Shown piece after piece: positions 27,836-36,375 of a stretch of DNA of 64,000 nt. This stretch comes from NBLH01 sp050296515 (GTDB lineage: Bacteria; Bacteroidota; Bacteroidia; Bacteroidales; NBLH01). Each line of letters opens with the position of its first letter. Position 1 is the first letter of the stretch. A program made the translations under genes and the position numbers. The DNA lies in assembly GCA_050296515.1 (NCBI GenBank), contig JBNKRJ010000073.1, forward strand, positions 1 through 64,000, read 5' to 3'. The notes beneath the pieces are model-generated. The model did no database searches and was not told where the DNA came from. It saw only the letters and a list, made by a program, of their open reading frames with translations.

Positions 27836-28831
27836 TTGAATGGCGATCTCATTCAGCGGATAATTAAGAAACTGAAATCAATAAAACTGAACCAGAACCT
27901 TTTGGTTTTTGGGTTCTTTTTATTGATTTCATCTTTTTTTTGGTTTTTAAATGCTTTAAATAAAGAGTATTATGCCGATATTACCGTTCCTGTAACTTAT
28001 ACAAACCTCCCTGAAAATAAGCTAGTTGCAGGCCCGCTAGCCAAACAATTAAATGTTAAAATCACAGCATTTGGACATGAGGTAATGAATTATAAGACTT
28101 CCTCAATTAATTCCGCTGAAATTAATCTAAGCAAACATTCTTTGCATTCAATTCCGGGCGAAAAGAGCAAGCGATACTATATTTTAACAAGTACTATTAA
28201 AGAGGAAGTTGCAAATGTTTTGGGGCCCGATGTTGAAATAAAAAAAATAGAACCTGATTCATTGATTTTTAAGCTCGAAGATGTTGTTTCTAAAAAAGTT
28301 CCTGTTGTTAGTAATCTGCAAATAGCCTTCAAAAAACAGTATATGATGAAGGAAGAGCTAATTATTAATCCTGATACCGTTAAAATAAGAGGCGTAAAAT
28401 CAAGTCTTGATACAATTAAATATGTTTTAACGGATTCTTTGAAGCTTGATGAAGTTGAGGATTCCATAAACATTATGGTTGACTTGATCAAAATTCCAGG
28501 AATTGAGACCGCCCCACAAATGGTAAACTGCATAGTATCTGTGGAAAAGTTTACTGAGCTAAATTTTGATTTACCGATTAATACTATAAATGTACCTAAA
28601 GGTTATACTGTTAAGTTATTTCCGGCTACGGCGAAAGTTACGTGTAATGTTGGTTTTAGTAAATACCAATCCGTTTATCGAGAACAATTTAGCCTTGTGG
28701 CCGACTTGGCAGGGTTTGAGGGAAATGCTGGCTCCAGACTTCGAATCAAATTAGGAAGTAAACCGGAATATATTTCAAATATTCGGATTCACCCTCAATC
28801 AATTGATTACATAATCGAAAAAAATGATTAA
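27836..28831 (+). CDS. YbbR-like domain membrane-anchored protein
   Basis: This 331-aa protein has one N-terminal membrane helix (LLVFGFFLLISSFFWFLNAL, residues 22-41) and a long extracytoplasmic part with YbbR-like repeats (ITVPVTYTNLPENK, then VPVVSNLQIAF and FDLPINTINVPKGY). YbbR/CdaR proteins of Firmicutes regulate diadenylate cyclase; in Bacteroidetes the role is not established and no cyclase gene is adjacent. A TTG at 27836 appears to be the start because no ATG lies before the membrane helix. Its stop overlaps the coaE start by 8 nt. Confidence 0.82.
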   Translation: MNGDLIQRIIKKLKSIKLNQNLLVFGFFLLISSFFWFLNALNKEYYADITVPVTYTNLPENKLVAGPLAKQLNVKITAFGHEVMNYKTSSINSAEINLSKHSLHSIPGEKSKRYYILTSTIKEEVANVLGPDVEIKKIEPDSLIFKLEDVVSKKVPVVSNLQIAFKKQYMMKEELIINPDTVKIRGVKSSLDTIKYVLTDSLKLDEVEDSINIMVDLIKIPGIETAPQMVNCIVSVEKFTELNFDLPINTINVPKGYTVKLFPATAKVTCNVGFSKYQSVYREQFSLVADLAGFEGNAGSRLRIKLGSKPEYISNIRIHPQSIDYIIEKND

Positions 28832-29408
28832 AGTTGGATTGACAGGTGGTATTGGGAGTGGTAAATCTTTGGTTGCAAGGATTTTCAGCAAATTTGGTGT
28901 GCCCGTTTACGATTCTGATTCTGCTACAAAGCAACTTTATGTTTCTAATAATGAATTAAAAAGAGAGCTGATAAAGAATTTTGGCCCTCAAACTTACTTT
29001 GAAAATGGACAGTTAAATCGAAAATATCTTGGAGAACTTGTTTTTGGTAATAAAAGTAATTTAGAACTGATAAATAAAATAGTTCATCCATATGTGAAAA
29101 TTGATTTTGAAGAATGGTTGAGAAAAAATCAGCATGTCAATTATGTTATTAAAGAAGCAGCAATATTAATTGAAAGTGGGGCATATAAACAAATTGACAA
29201 AATAATTGTAGTTAATGCACCTTTAGAGCTTAGGATTAGGCGAGTTGTGGAAAGAGATAAAACCACAAAGGAAGAGGTGAAAAAAAGATTGAGGAATCAG
29301 TTTTCTAATGAAAAATTACTAACCTTTGCCAATTACATTGTTGAAAATGATGAAATAAACCCACTATTGCCTCAAATAATAAATATTCAAAACCAACTAC
29401 ATAAATAA
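28824..29408 (+). CDS. coaE: Dephospho-CoA kinase
   Basis: This 194-aa P-loop kinase catalyses the last step of coenzyme A synthesis, ATP-dependent phosphorylation of the dephospho-CoA 3'-hydroxyl. It has the Walker A GLTGGIGSGKS at residues 5-15, the PVYDSDSATKQLY segment (about 27-39), the IVHPYVK motif, and the lid-region RRVVERDKTTKEEVKKR. Length is normal. It overlaps the YbbR-like gene by 8 nt, indicating translational coupling within the yajC-ybbR-coaE cluster. Confidence 0.95.
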   Translation: MIKVGLTGGIGSGKSLVARIFSKFGVPVYDSDSATKQLYVSNNELKRELIKNFGPQTYFENGQLNRKYLGELVFGNKSNLELINKIVHPYVKIDFEEWLRKNQHVNYVIKEAAILIESGAYKQIDKIIVVNAPLELRIRRVVERDKTTKEEVKKRLRNQFSNEKLLTFANYIVENDEINPLLPQIINIQNQLHK

Positions 29409-29533
29409 CGGCTAAAAAAGGAAATTCTCATTTATTTTTTTAGATTTGCAGACAATTTTGAAAAACACGTTAATAATACTAGTGTTTTTTTATATATTTA
29501 TAAATCAATAAGAAAGAACTAAAAGAAAGACAT

Positions 29534-29995
29534 ATGGATTTGACAGGAATTTTATCAATTTCGGGTTACGGTGGTTTGTTTAAATTAATTAAGCAAACAA
29601 AAACAGGGTTTATTGTTGAGTCGCTTGTTGATAAAAAAAGGATGCAGGCGTTTGCAAGTTCTAAAATTTCGACCCTTGAAGATATTGCCATTTATACCGA
29701 TGCTGGTGAAGTACATTTGAAAGAGGTCTTTAAGAAAATATTTCAGGAAGAAAATGAAAAAACGGTTGACTTAACTGCTAAATCATCAGGTGATGAATTA
29801 AAAACCTTTTTTGAAAAAGTTTTACCTGATTATGATAAAGAGAGAGTATATGTTTCAGATATAAAAAAAGTAGTTACGTGGTATAATATCTTGGTTGAGA
29901 ACAATTTAATTGACTTGATTGAAGATAAGGAAGAGACTGAGAAAGACCTGGATGAGGAAAAGAAAGAAGTAGAGGAAAGCGACAGCGAAGATTAA
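29534..29995 (+). CDS. DUF5606 protein
   Basis: This 153-aa cytosolic protein matches the Bacteroidetes DUF5606 family. MDLTGILSISGYGGLFKLI opens a small SH3-like N-domain, followed by GFIVESLVDKKRMQAF and a helical middle with DIKKVVTWYNILVENNLID. The C-terminus (about 130-153) is a run of Glu, Asp and Lys, probably disordered. Function is unknown. It stands alone after coaE and is followed by a terminator. Confidence 0.8.
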   Translation: MDLTGILSISGYGGLFKLIKQTKTGFIVESLVDKKRMQAFASSKISTLEDIAIYTDAGEVHLKEVFKKIFQEENEKTVDLTAKSSGDELKTFFEKVLPDYDKERVYVSDIKKVVTWYNILVENNLIDLIEDKEETEKDLDEEKKEVEESDSED

Positions 29996-30020
29996 ATTTA
30001 GTGTCTTATATCACTCTGCA

Positions 30021-30052
30021 AGATCATCTGAAAATTGATGGTCTTTTTTTTT
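30021..30052 (+). terminator. Terminator after DUF5606 gene
   Basis: Stem AGATCATC (30021-30028) / GATGGTCT (30037-30044), one T-G wobble, 8-nt loop, then a run of T. Confidence 0.75.
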
Positions 30053-30282
30053 GAAATATGCTGACAGATAGTTGATTAGCAATCATAAAATAATTAGAAT
30101 TTATTTGGTAATTGCATTTGATAATATGGTAGTTAAGGTGTTTGGTTAAATTATTTAGATTTTTAAAATATAATAAATGTAGGCATTTTAGTATTTTTGT
30201 ATTACTTTGTTTATGCCAAATTGCATCATTAACTATTTTGAGCTAAATTTAAAGTTATATGTTTTGTTAATTTAAATTGAGA

Positions 30283-32067
30283 ATGATCGAGAAAGAAATC
30301 TCTGGAAAAAATATACCGGCTAAAAGAAGAAATACTGCAATTGCCAAGCTACTGGTTCAGTTTTTCAAATTTAAGAAGAAAAACACTAATTATTCAGGTG
30401 ATTTAAAACAGGACGGAATGGATTTTATTAATTCTGTTCTTGAAGAATTTCAGATAAACTATGAAATTGATAGTGACGATTTAAAAAGAATTCCTAAAAA
30501 AGGACCTTTTATTGCAGTCTCAAATCATTCTTTAGGCGGATTAGATGTTCTTATTCTAATAAAAGTGCTTACCGAAATAAGGCCAGACTTCAAAGTTGTT
30601 GTAAATAAATTAATTCATGAGATTGTCCCTATGCAGGCATATTCAATAGCTGTAGGGGAGCATTCAAAAAGAGGAATCCAGACACCTGCTTTTTCAGAAT
30701 TAAGGCAGGTAATAATCACCGGAAACCTCGAAGGTGGTCTTGGCATCTTTCCTGCTGGTTTAACATCACCAAATCAATCAACAATAAATAGCAGTATTGA
30801 TAAAATTTGGGACATTTCCATTCTGAGGCTTATAAAAAAGGCAGAGGTGCCAATTGTTCCTATCTATTTTAAAGGAAACCAAAGTTGGTTAGGACATATG
30901 TTGGGAGGGATTCATCCTTTGTTTAAGCCAATGAGGTTACCATCAGAGTTTTTTAAGCGCAAAAGCGGGATGATAAAAATGCGTATAGGAAGCCCGGTCT
31001 CCATAGAAGAACAAAATGAATATAAAGATATTTATTTGTTTAGGAGGTATTTGCGTTCAAGAGTTTATGCTTTGGGAACCAGTCTTGAGGCAAAGAAGTT
31101 TATGTTGGCCAGGTTTCCTTGGAAAACAAAAAAAGTAGAACCAATTATTGATGCCGTACCTCAGGTAATGATTTCTAAGGAAATGGATAGTTTGAGAGAA
31201 AGCTACATGTTGTTTGAGAGCGGTGACTTTCAGGTGTTTTGCGCACCTTCACTTGAGATGCCTAATGTTTTAAAAGAAATCGGACGCCTTCGTGAAGTGA
31301 CTTTTCGTGAAGTTGGTGAAGGTTCAAACAAAAGTATTGATTTAGATGATTACGATCTGTACTATCAACAATTGATTGTATGGGATCATGTAAACGAAAA
31401 AATTGCAGGTGCTTACCGTGTTGGGATGGGGCGAGAAATAATGGAACAGTTTGGTGTTTCAGGCTTTTACATTAATAGTTTGTTTAAGATAAGAAAAGAT
31501 GCGTATCCTATTTTGAATGAGTCACTTGAGCTCGGACGTTCATTTATTGTTAAAGAGTATCAGCGAAAACCACTTTCGTTATTTCTTTTATGGAAAGGCA
31601 TTTTGTATTTTTTGTTAAAACATCATGATTATCGTTACCTAATTGGGCCTGCAAGTATTAGTAATGAATTTTCTAAATTCTCTAAGAATTTGATAGTCAG
31701 CTTTTTTATGAATAACTACTACGATTATGAATTAGCTGAGTTTTTCCAACCAAGGAAGAAATTTAAAATAAAGAAAACAAAAAATGTAGATCAAAAACTG
31801 TTTTTTGATATTGCGCAAGATATTGGCAAGCTTGACAAGTTTATATTTGAAATTGAGAGTGAGCAGGGGATACCTGTTTTGTTAAAAAAGTATATCAAGC
31901 TAAATGCAAAAATTATAGGTTTTAATGTAGATCCTGATTTCAATAATTGTCTTGATGGTCTTGTTATTCTTGATATATTCGATGTTCCTTATGAAACACT
32001 GAAAGCCCTGTCAAAAGAAATACGGGATGATTCGATATTGGAAAGGTTCCATGGCGAAGAGTCCTGA
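30283..32067 (+). CDS. olsF: OlsF-like bifunctional aminolipid synthase (acyltransferase-GNAT fusion)
   Basis: This 594-aa protein fuses two acyltransferases. The N-terminal half (about 60-290) is a PlsC-like O-acyltransferase with NHSLGGLD (the NHxxxxD motif, near residue 80) and IFPAGLTSP in the FPEG position. The C-terminal half (about 320-590) is a hemolysin/OlsB-type GNAT N-acyltransferase (RLREVTFREVGEG, KIAGAYRVG, GPASISNEFS). This is the OlsF order, in which the C-terminal part N-acylates ornithine (or glycine, as in GlsB) and the N-terminal part adds the second acyl chain. It acts at the inner membrane. The ATG at 30283 is chosen over a TTG at 30277. The amino acid substrate cannot be told from sequence. 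Confidence 0.75.
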   Translation: MIEKEISGKNIPAKRRNTAIAKLLVQFFKFKKKNTNYSGDLKQDGMDFINSVLEEFQINYEIDSDDLKRIPKKGPFIAVSNHSLGGLDVLILIKVLTEIRPDFKVVVNKLIHEIVPMQAYSIAVGEHSKRGIQTPAFSELRQVIITGNLEGGLGIFPAGLTSPNQSTINSSIDKIWDISILRLIKKAEVPIVPIYFKGNQSWLGHMLGGIHPLFKPMRLPSEFFKRKSGMIKMRIGSPVSIEEQNEYKDIYLFRRYLRSRVYALGTSLEAKKFMLARFPWKTKKVEPIIDAVPQVMISKEMDSLRESYMLFESGDFQVFCAPSLEMPNVLKEIGRLREVTFREVGEGSNKSIDLDDYDLYYQQLIVWDHVNEKIAGAYRVGMGREIMEQFGVSGFYINSLFKIRKDAYPILNESLELGRSFIVKEYQRKPLSLFLLWKGILYFLLKHHDYRYLIGPASISNEFSKFSKNLIVSFFMNNYYDYELAEFFQPRKKFKIKKTKNVDQKLFFDIAQDIGKLDKFIFEIESEQGIPVLLKKYIKLNAKIIGFNVDPDFNNCLDGLVILDIFDVPYETLKALSKEIRDDSILERFHGEES

Positions 32068-32201
32068 AATTATAATTAAATTGCTTTTAAAGTTTAATTT
32101 AATAGCTGTTTAAATTACGAAAAATGTTCTTTACAAATCAAAAGATAAAGAAATAGCAATTAATTGTTGACAATAAACTTTAATTAGAAAAAAGAGTACA
32201 A

Positions 32202-32846
32202 TTGGATTTAATGTATCTGGTAAATGGATTGGGTTTTGGTGTGATGGTTTCAGCCCCACTTGGCCCACTTGGAGTATTATGCATTCAGCGAACAATAAAT
32301 AAGGGCTTTCTGTCCGGTTTTATTTCTGGTTTTGGTGCTGCAATGGCGGATATAATATATGCCTCAATAGCAGGTTTTGGTATAAGTATTATTGCTGATT
32401 TTTTAGAAGCTCAACAGCTTATAATTCGTGCTTTAGGAGGAATTATTTTAATAATTCTGGGGTATATGATTTTTATGTCTAATCCTGTAAATCAGCTGCG
32501 AAGACACAAAGCAAAAAAAAGCTCGTACCTCGGAGATTTTATTTCAAGCTTTTTTATAACTATTACTAATCCACTAACTGTGGTCGTATTTGGCGTTGCC
32601 TTTACAAGTGTGGGGCTAAATGAAGGACACTCTCTTCAGTCAGTTATTTTAATTTTATCCGGGGTTTTTATTGGGGCGTTGTTCTGGTGGATGGGACTAA
32701 CTTTTTTAGTAAATGTTTTCAGGAGCAAAATAAGACTACGTAACCTTTGGTGGATAAATAAAATAACAGGTGTGTTAGTTGCTATTTTCGGTTTGGCAGT
32801 ATTTATTAGTATATTTTTCGGGAAAACTTCAGAACTAATTAAATAA
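32202..32846 (+). CDS. LysE-family transporter
   Basis: This 214-aa integral membrane protein has about six hydrophobic segments and the N-terminal LysE/RhtB signature GFGVMVSAPLGPLGVLCIQR. TNPLTVVVFGVAF in the middle is also family-typical. LysE-type proteins export amino acids or small metabolites across the inner membrane; the substrate here is unknown. A TTG at 32202 fits the usual N-terminal length, and the ATG at 32211 is the alternative. It follows the aminolipid synthase by 134 nt. Confidence 0.82.
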   Translation: MDLMYLVNGLGFGVMVSAPLGPLGVLCIQRTINKGFLSGFISGFGAAMADIIYASIAGFGISIIADFLEAQQLIIRALGGIILIILGYMIFMSNPVNQLRRHKAKKSSYLGDFISSFFITITNPLTVVVFGVAFTSVGLNEGHSLQSVILILSGVFIGALFWWMGLTFLVNVFRSKIRLRNLWWINKITGVLVAIFGLAVFISIFFGKTSELIK

Positions 32847-32944
32847 TAGACTGTTAAGAGGGTGAATGGCACTCATTTAATTACTGGTTTTTAAATTGTT
32901 AAAATCTCTATTCCTTCAAACACCCCATAATTAAATTCTTTAAT

Positions 32945-32952
32945 TATATTTG
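32945..32952 (+). promoter_or_regulatory. Probable -7 box before DUF4833 gene
   Basis: TATATTTG matches TAnnTTTG, 25 nt before the ATG at 32978. No clear -33 TTG was seen. Confidence 0.4.
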
Positions 32953-32977
32953 CGCTTCAATTTTACGAATAAAAAAC

Positions 32978-33541
32978 ATGTTTAGGGCTACAGTTATTTG
33001 TCTTTTAGTATTAATAATGCAAACCGGATTTTATCTTAAAGCCGGAAATCAGGTTAAATTACAAGCGAATTTTGCTTCCCTTTTATCGGATAATTTATCA
33101 AAGGATGTGCTTTTTGTTGTGAAACACAGCAAAAGTCCAAACATGGTGGTTTACCAAGCCAAAAGAACGTCTCATAACGATCTTGATCCTAAAAATCCAA
33201 TTGATGTTTATTGGTTAATGCAAACAAAAGGAGCTAAAACTGAAGCAATAACAATGATTGAATGGAAAATGGCTTTTGGCTTCAAATTGCAAACCATTTT
33301 GAAAGGTAAAAAATACAAAATTACACTTAATGCCATAAAAGACAAAGACATTTACATCACTCAAGACGAACTTGGACAGGTTGAAGGATATACAGTTTTA
33401 AATGGAGTTATGACAAAGCTTAAAGAAGTATTTGTTAAATTCGAATATTCATTTTTCTTGCCTGATGTGAAGTATGTTGATTTTAAAGGGGTTGATCTTA
33501 AAACAGGAAATCTAATCACTCAAAGATTTACAAAGGATTGA
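32978..33541 (+). CDS. DUF4833 exported protein
   Basis: This 187-aa protein has a signal peptide (MFRATVIC to YLKA, about 22 residues) and a DUF4833 domain: DVLFVVKHSKSPNMVVYQAK, PIDVYWLMQTKGA and a C-terminal strand-rich part with KYVDFKGVDLKTG. The family is widespread in Bacteroidetes and Proteobacteria, periplasmic, function unknown. It is monocistronic, between the LysE-like gene and parA. Confidence 0.8.
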   Translation: MFRATVICLLVLIMQTGFYLKAGNQVKLQANFASLLSDNLSKDVLFVVKHSKSPNMVVYQAKRTSHNDLDPKNPIDVYWLMQTKGAKTEAITMIEWKMAFGFKLQTILKGKKYKITLNAIKDKDIYITQDELGQVEGYTVLNGVMTKLKEVFVKFEYSFFLPDVKYVDFKGVDLKTGNLITQRFTKD

Positions 33542-33754
33542 TTTTGAACCACTCGCTTGTTAATAAGTTGTTGAAAACAAAAGTAATCTGTTGATTGTTA
33601 ATTGCTTATTGGTGTTTGCAAATTCCTCGGAATTAAGTTTACTATTTTAAATTTAATGTATAAATTTGTTGCTGCCTGAATTTTGGATATTTGTGTGTAT
33701 CCAGCTTTTGGCATTACAATAAATAATTAATTTACTTAAAGAACATTAAGTATT

Positions 33755-34531
33755 ATGGCAAAAGTTATTTCTCTTGCAAATCAAAAAGGCGGTGTTGGGA
33801 AAACTACTACTGCAATTAATCTAGGGGCCAGTTTGGCTGTTTTAGAAAAAAAAGTATTGTTGATTGATGCAGACCCTCAGGCTAATTCAACTTCAGGGAT
33901 TGGATTTGATTTAAGGAAAATTGAAAAAAGTATTTATGAGTGCTTAATTGAGGATATAGATCCAAAAGAGGTTGTGCTAAAAAGTGAAACCAAAGGACTG
34001 GATTTAATTCCATCACATATTGATTTAGTTGGTGCTGAAATTGAAATGCTGAACATGGAAGAGCGTGAAAGCATTCTAAAAAGGGTCATCGCGAAGATAA
34101 GAGATGATTACGACTATGTTTTAATTGACTGTTCACCTTCGCTTGGATTATTGACACTAAATGCGCTAACAGCTGCTGATTCTGTACTCATTCCTGTTCA
34201 ATGTGAGTATTTTGCACTTGAGGGGTTGGGAAAACTTTTGAACACTATTAAAATGATTCAGAACAGATTAAATCCGGAGCTGGAAATAGAAGGATTCTTA
34301 CTTACTATGTATGATCCAAGGCTTCGTTTGTCGAATCAGGTCGTAGAAGAGGTTCGTCAACACTTTGAAGATATGGTTTTTGAGACAATTATTCAAAGAA
34401 ATATAAAATTGAGCGAAGCACCTAGTTATGGTAAACCTGTTGTAATGTATGATGCAGATTCAAAAGGCGCAGTGAATTATTTGAATATGGCAAGAGAGTT
34501 GTTGCACAATAATGAGTCTGTAGAAGCTTAG
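33755..34531 (+). CDS. parA: Chromosome partitioning ATPase ParA/Soj
   Basis: This 258-aa deviant Walker ATPase has QKGGVGKTTTAINLG at residues 9-23 (signature Lys included), LIDADPQANSTSG (Walker A' region) and VLIDCSPSLGLL (Walker B). It forms ATP-dependent dimers on DNA and moves ParB-parS complexes to segregate chromosome origins. It is followed by parB 83 nt later. The order parA-parB-DUF5683-mltD is a conserved Bacteroidetes arrangement. Confidence 0.96.
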   Translation: MAKVISLANQKGGVGKTTTAINLGASLAVLEKKVLLIDADPQANSTSGIGFDLRKIEKSIYECLIEDIDPKEVVLKSETKGLDLIPSHIDLVGAEIEMLNMEERESILKRVIAKIRDDYDYVLIDCSPSLGLLTLNALTAADSVLIPVQCEYFALEGLGKLLNTIKMIQNRLNPELEIEGFLLTMYDPRLRLSNQVVEEVRQHFEDMVFETIIQRNIKLSEAPSYGKPVVMYDADSKGAVNYLNMARELLHNNESVEA

Positions 34532-34614
34532 TTTGTGCTACAAAATAAATAAAAATGCAAAGCTGAAACATTATTAAAAGTTGTTTTAGCTTATTTAAGA
34601 AATAGAAAAATATT

Positions 34615-35502
34615 ATGACAGCGAAGAAAAGTGCACTTGGAAAGGGGTTAGGGGCATTAATTGATGATGCAAAGTATGAGAAAAGACCGGTGAACGAAGC
34701 CGTGTCGACAAGTGCTATTGCAGAAATTGAAATAAGTAAGATCGAAGCCAATCCTTTTCAACCAAGAAAAGAGTTTGATGATGAAGCATTAAAAGAATTA
34801 TCTGATTCAATCAAAGAATTAGGAGTTATTCAGCCTATTACAGTAAAAAAGCTTGATAACGGAAACTTTCAGTTGATTTCAGGTGAACGAAGAACCAGGG
34901 CAAGTAAGATAGCTGGCTTGGATAAAATAATTGCTTTTGTCAGAGATGCAAATGATCAAGGACTTTTGGAAATGGCCTTGGTTGAAAACATTCAGCGTGA
35001 AGATTTAAATTCGATTGAAATAGCTGTTACCTACCAAAGATTAATTGATGAATGTACGCTTACTCAGGAAAAATTAAGTGAAAGAGTCGGGAAAAAAAGA
35101 GCTACCATTGCAAATTATTTGAGATTGCTCAAGCTTCCTGCTGAAATACAAGTGGGTGTGCGCGATAACCGGATATCAATGGGACATGCTCGTGCATTAA
35201 TAGGAGTTGAGAATCCTGATGCTCAATTAAGAATTTATCATAAAATTTTGAACGAAGGCTTATCTGTTCGAAATACAGAAGCTTTGGTAAGGGAAATAAA
35301 CTACCCGGTTAGAAAAGAAGAAAACAAAAGTAAAAATCATCAGTTACCAAAGCAGTATTTGAGTTTTAAAAATGTTTTAAATTCAAAACTTAATACTAAA
35401 GTGGATCTTAAAAGAAGTGATAATGGCAAAGGAAGCATAATAATTTCTTTTAATTCGGAAGATGAATTTAATCGAATTTCAAAAATACTTGCCGATGATT
35501 GA
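34615..35502 (+). CDS. parB: Chromosome partitioning protein ParB/Spo0J
   Basis: This 295-aa ParB has the N-terminal ParA-interacting segment KSALGKGLGALIDD, the CTPase/ParB domain with NPFQPRKEF, ISGERRTRA (Box I) and ENIQREDLN (Box II), and a helix-turn-helix (QEKLSERVGKKRATIANYLR). A C-terminal dimerisation domain ends the protein. It loads as a clamp at parS sites and recruits condensin. No parS copy was noticed inside this window. Confidence 0.95.
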   Translation: MTAKKSALGKGLGALIDDAKYEKRPVNEAVSTSAIAEIEISKIEANPFQPRKEFDDEALKELSDSIKELGVIQPITVKKLDNGNFQLISGERRTRASKIAGLDKIIAFVRDANDQGLLEMALVENIQREDLNSIEIAVTYQRLIDECTLTQEKLSERVGKKRATIANYLRLLKLPAEIQVGVRDNRISMGHARALIGVENPDAQLRIYHKILNEGLSVRNTEALVREINYPVRKEENKSKNHQLPKQYLSFKNVLNSKLNTKVDLKRSDNGKGSIIISFNSEDEFNRISKILADD

Positions 35503-35643
35503 GGTTATGTTTTATTCTCCTGGCAAAAAACAGCTAGTCTTTTACTAGTTTAAAATTTAATTACCTATTTTTGTGCTTGTTTGATAGTTGTTTTGTAATA
35601 TAAAAAAATTGTCACGGCTAAATTGGTAACTTTTACTTTCTTT

Positions 35644-36351
35644 ATGAGTATTAGCAAGATAGGGTATTTGTTTAGTAAACAGATCTTTTACTTAGTGTTA
35701 GTGGTAGCATTTAATTTATGTGAAAATCAAATAAACGCCCAGATTGATAGTTTAAAAACTGATTCCACCGAGGTTATTCTTAATAAACCACTTATTGAAA
35801 ACGACTCAATTACAGTAATTAATGATTCTGATGGAGTTATTGGTTTAGAGGCAGACACAGCCTTTTTTATTCCTAAAAAAAGGAGAATAATTCCCGCAAA
35901 AGCAGCCCTTTATTCATTGATTTTACCTGGACTTGGTCAAGCATATAATAAGAAATATTGGAAAATTCCAATAATTTACACATTATTAGGAACCATGTAC
36001 TATTTTGCTGCTGATAATCATCAGAAATATGCAGATTTTAAAGATGCATATAAGAATTTTAATAATGCTGAGCTTAAACCAAAATGGGTTAATGATCAAT
36101 ATACTACAGAGATTTTAAAAGAGCGAATGAATTTTTATAAAAGAAATCGGGACTTGAATATTGTTCTCGGTGCTGTGTTTTATTTGTTTAATATTTTGGA
36201 TGCTAATGTTGATGCACATTTAATGGATTTTGATGTCTCAGAAGATTTGAGTTTACACATACAACCAGATATAAATTACTATCAAGCTATTGAAAAAAAA
36301 TCTAATGTTTCTGGTTTTGGGATAAAATTTGTATTATCACTGAATAGATAA
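35644..36351 (+). CDS. DUF5683 membrane protein
   Basis: This 235-aa protein has an N-terminal signal-like segment (IFYLVLVVAFNLCENQINAQ), a low-complexity linker, and the DUF5683 core with KAALYSLILPGLGQAYNKKYWK and YTLLGTMYYFAADNHQKY. A second hydrophobic segment is NIVLGAVFYLFNILDANVDAH. The ATG at 35644 fits the signal sequence better than a TTG at 35623. It is usually found between parB and a MltD-type transglycosylase, as here, suggesting a cell-envelope role. The function is unknown. A TATTTTTG box at 35566-35573 may be its promoter. Confidence 0.8.
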   Translation: MSISKIGYLFSKQIFYLVLVVAFNLCENQINAQIDSLKTDSTEVILNKPLIENDSITVINDSDGVIGLEADTAFFIPKKRRIIPAKAALYSLILPGLGQAYNKKYWKIPIIYTLLGTMYYFAADNHQKYADFKDAYKNFNNAELKPKWVNDQYTTEILKERMNFYKRNRDLNIVLGAVFYLFNILDANVDAHLMDFDVSEDLSLHIQPDINYYQAIEKKSNVSGFGIKFVLSLNR

Positions 36352-36375
36352 AAAGAAATAGGACTAAAAAAGATA

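Noticed and set aside
33542..33754. Replication origin or parS sites next to parAB
   Set aside because: No DnaA-box cluster or TGTTTCACGTGAAACA-like site was seen.
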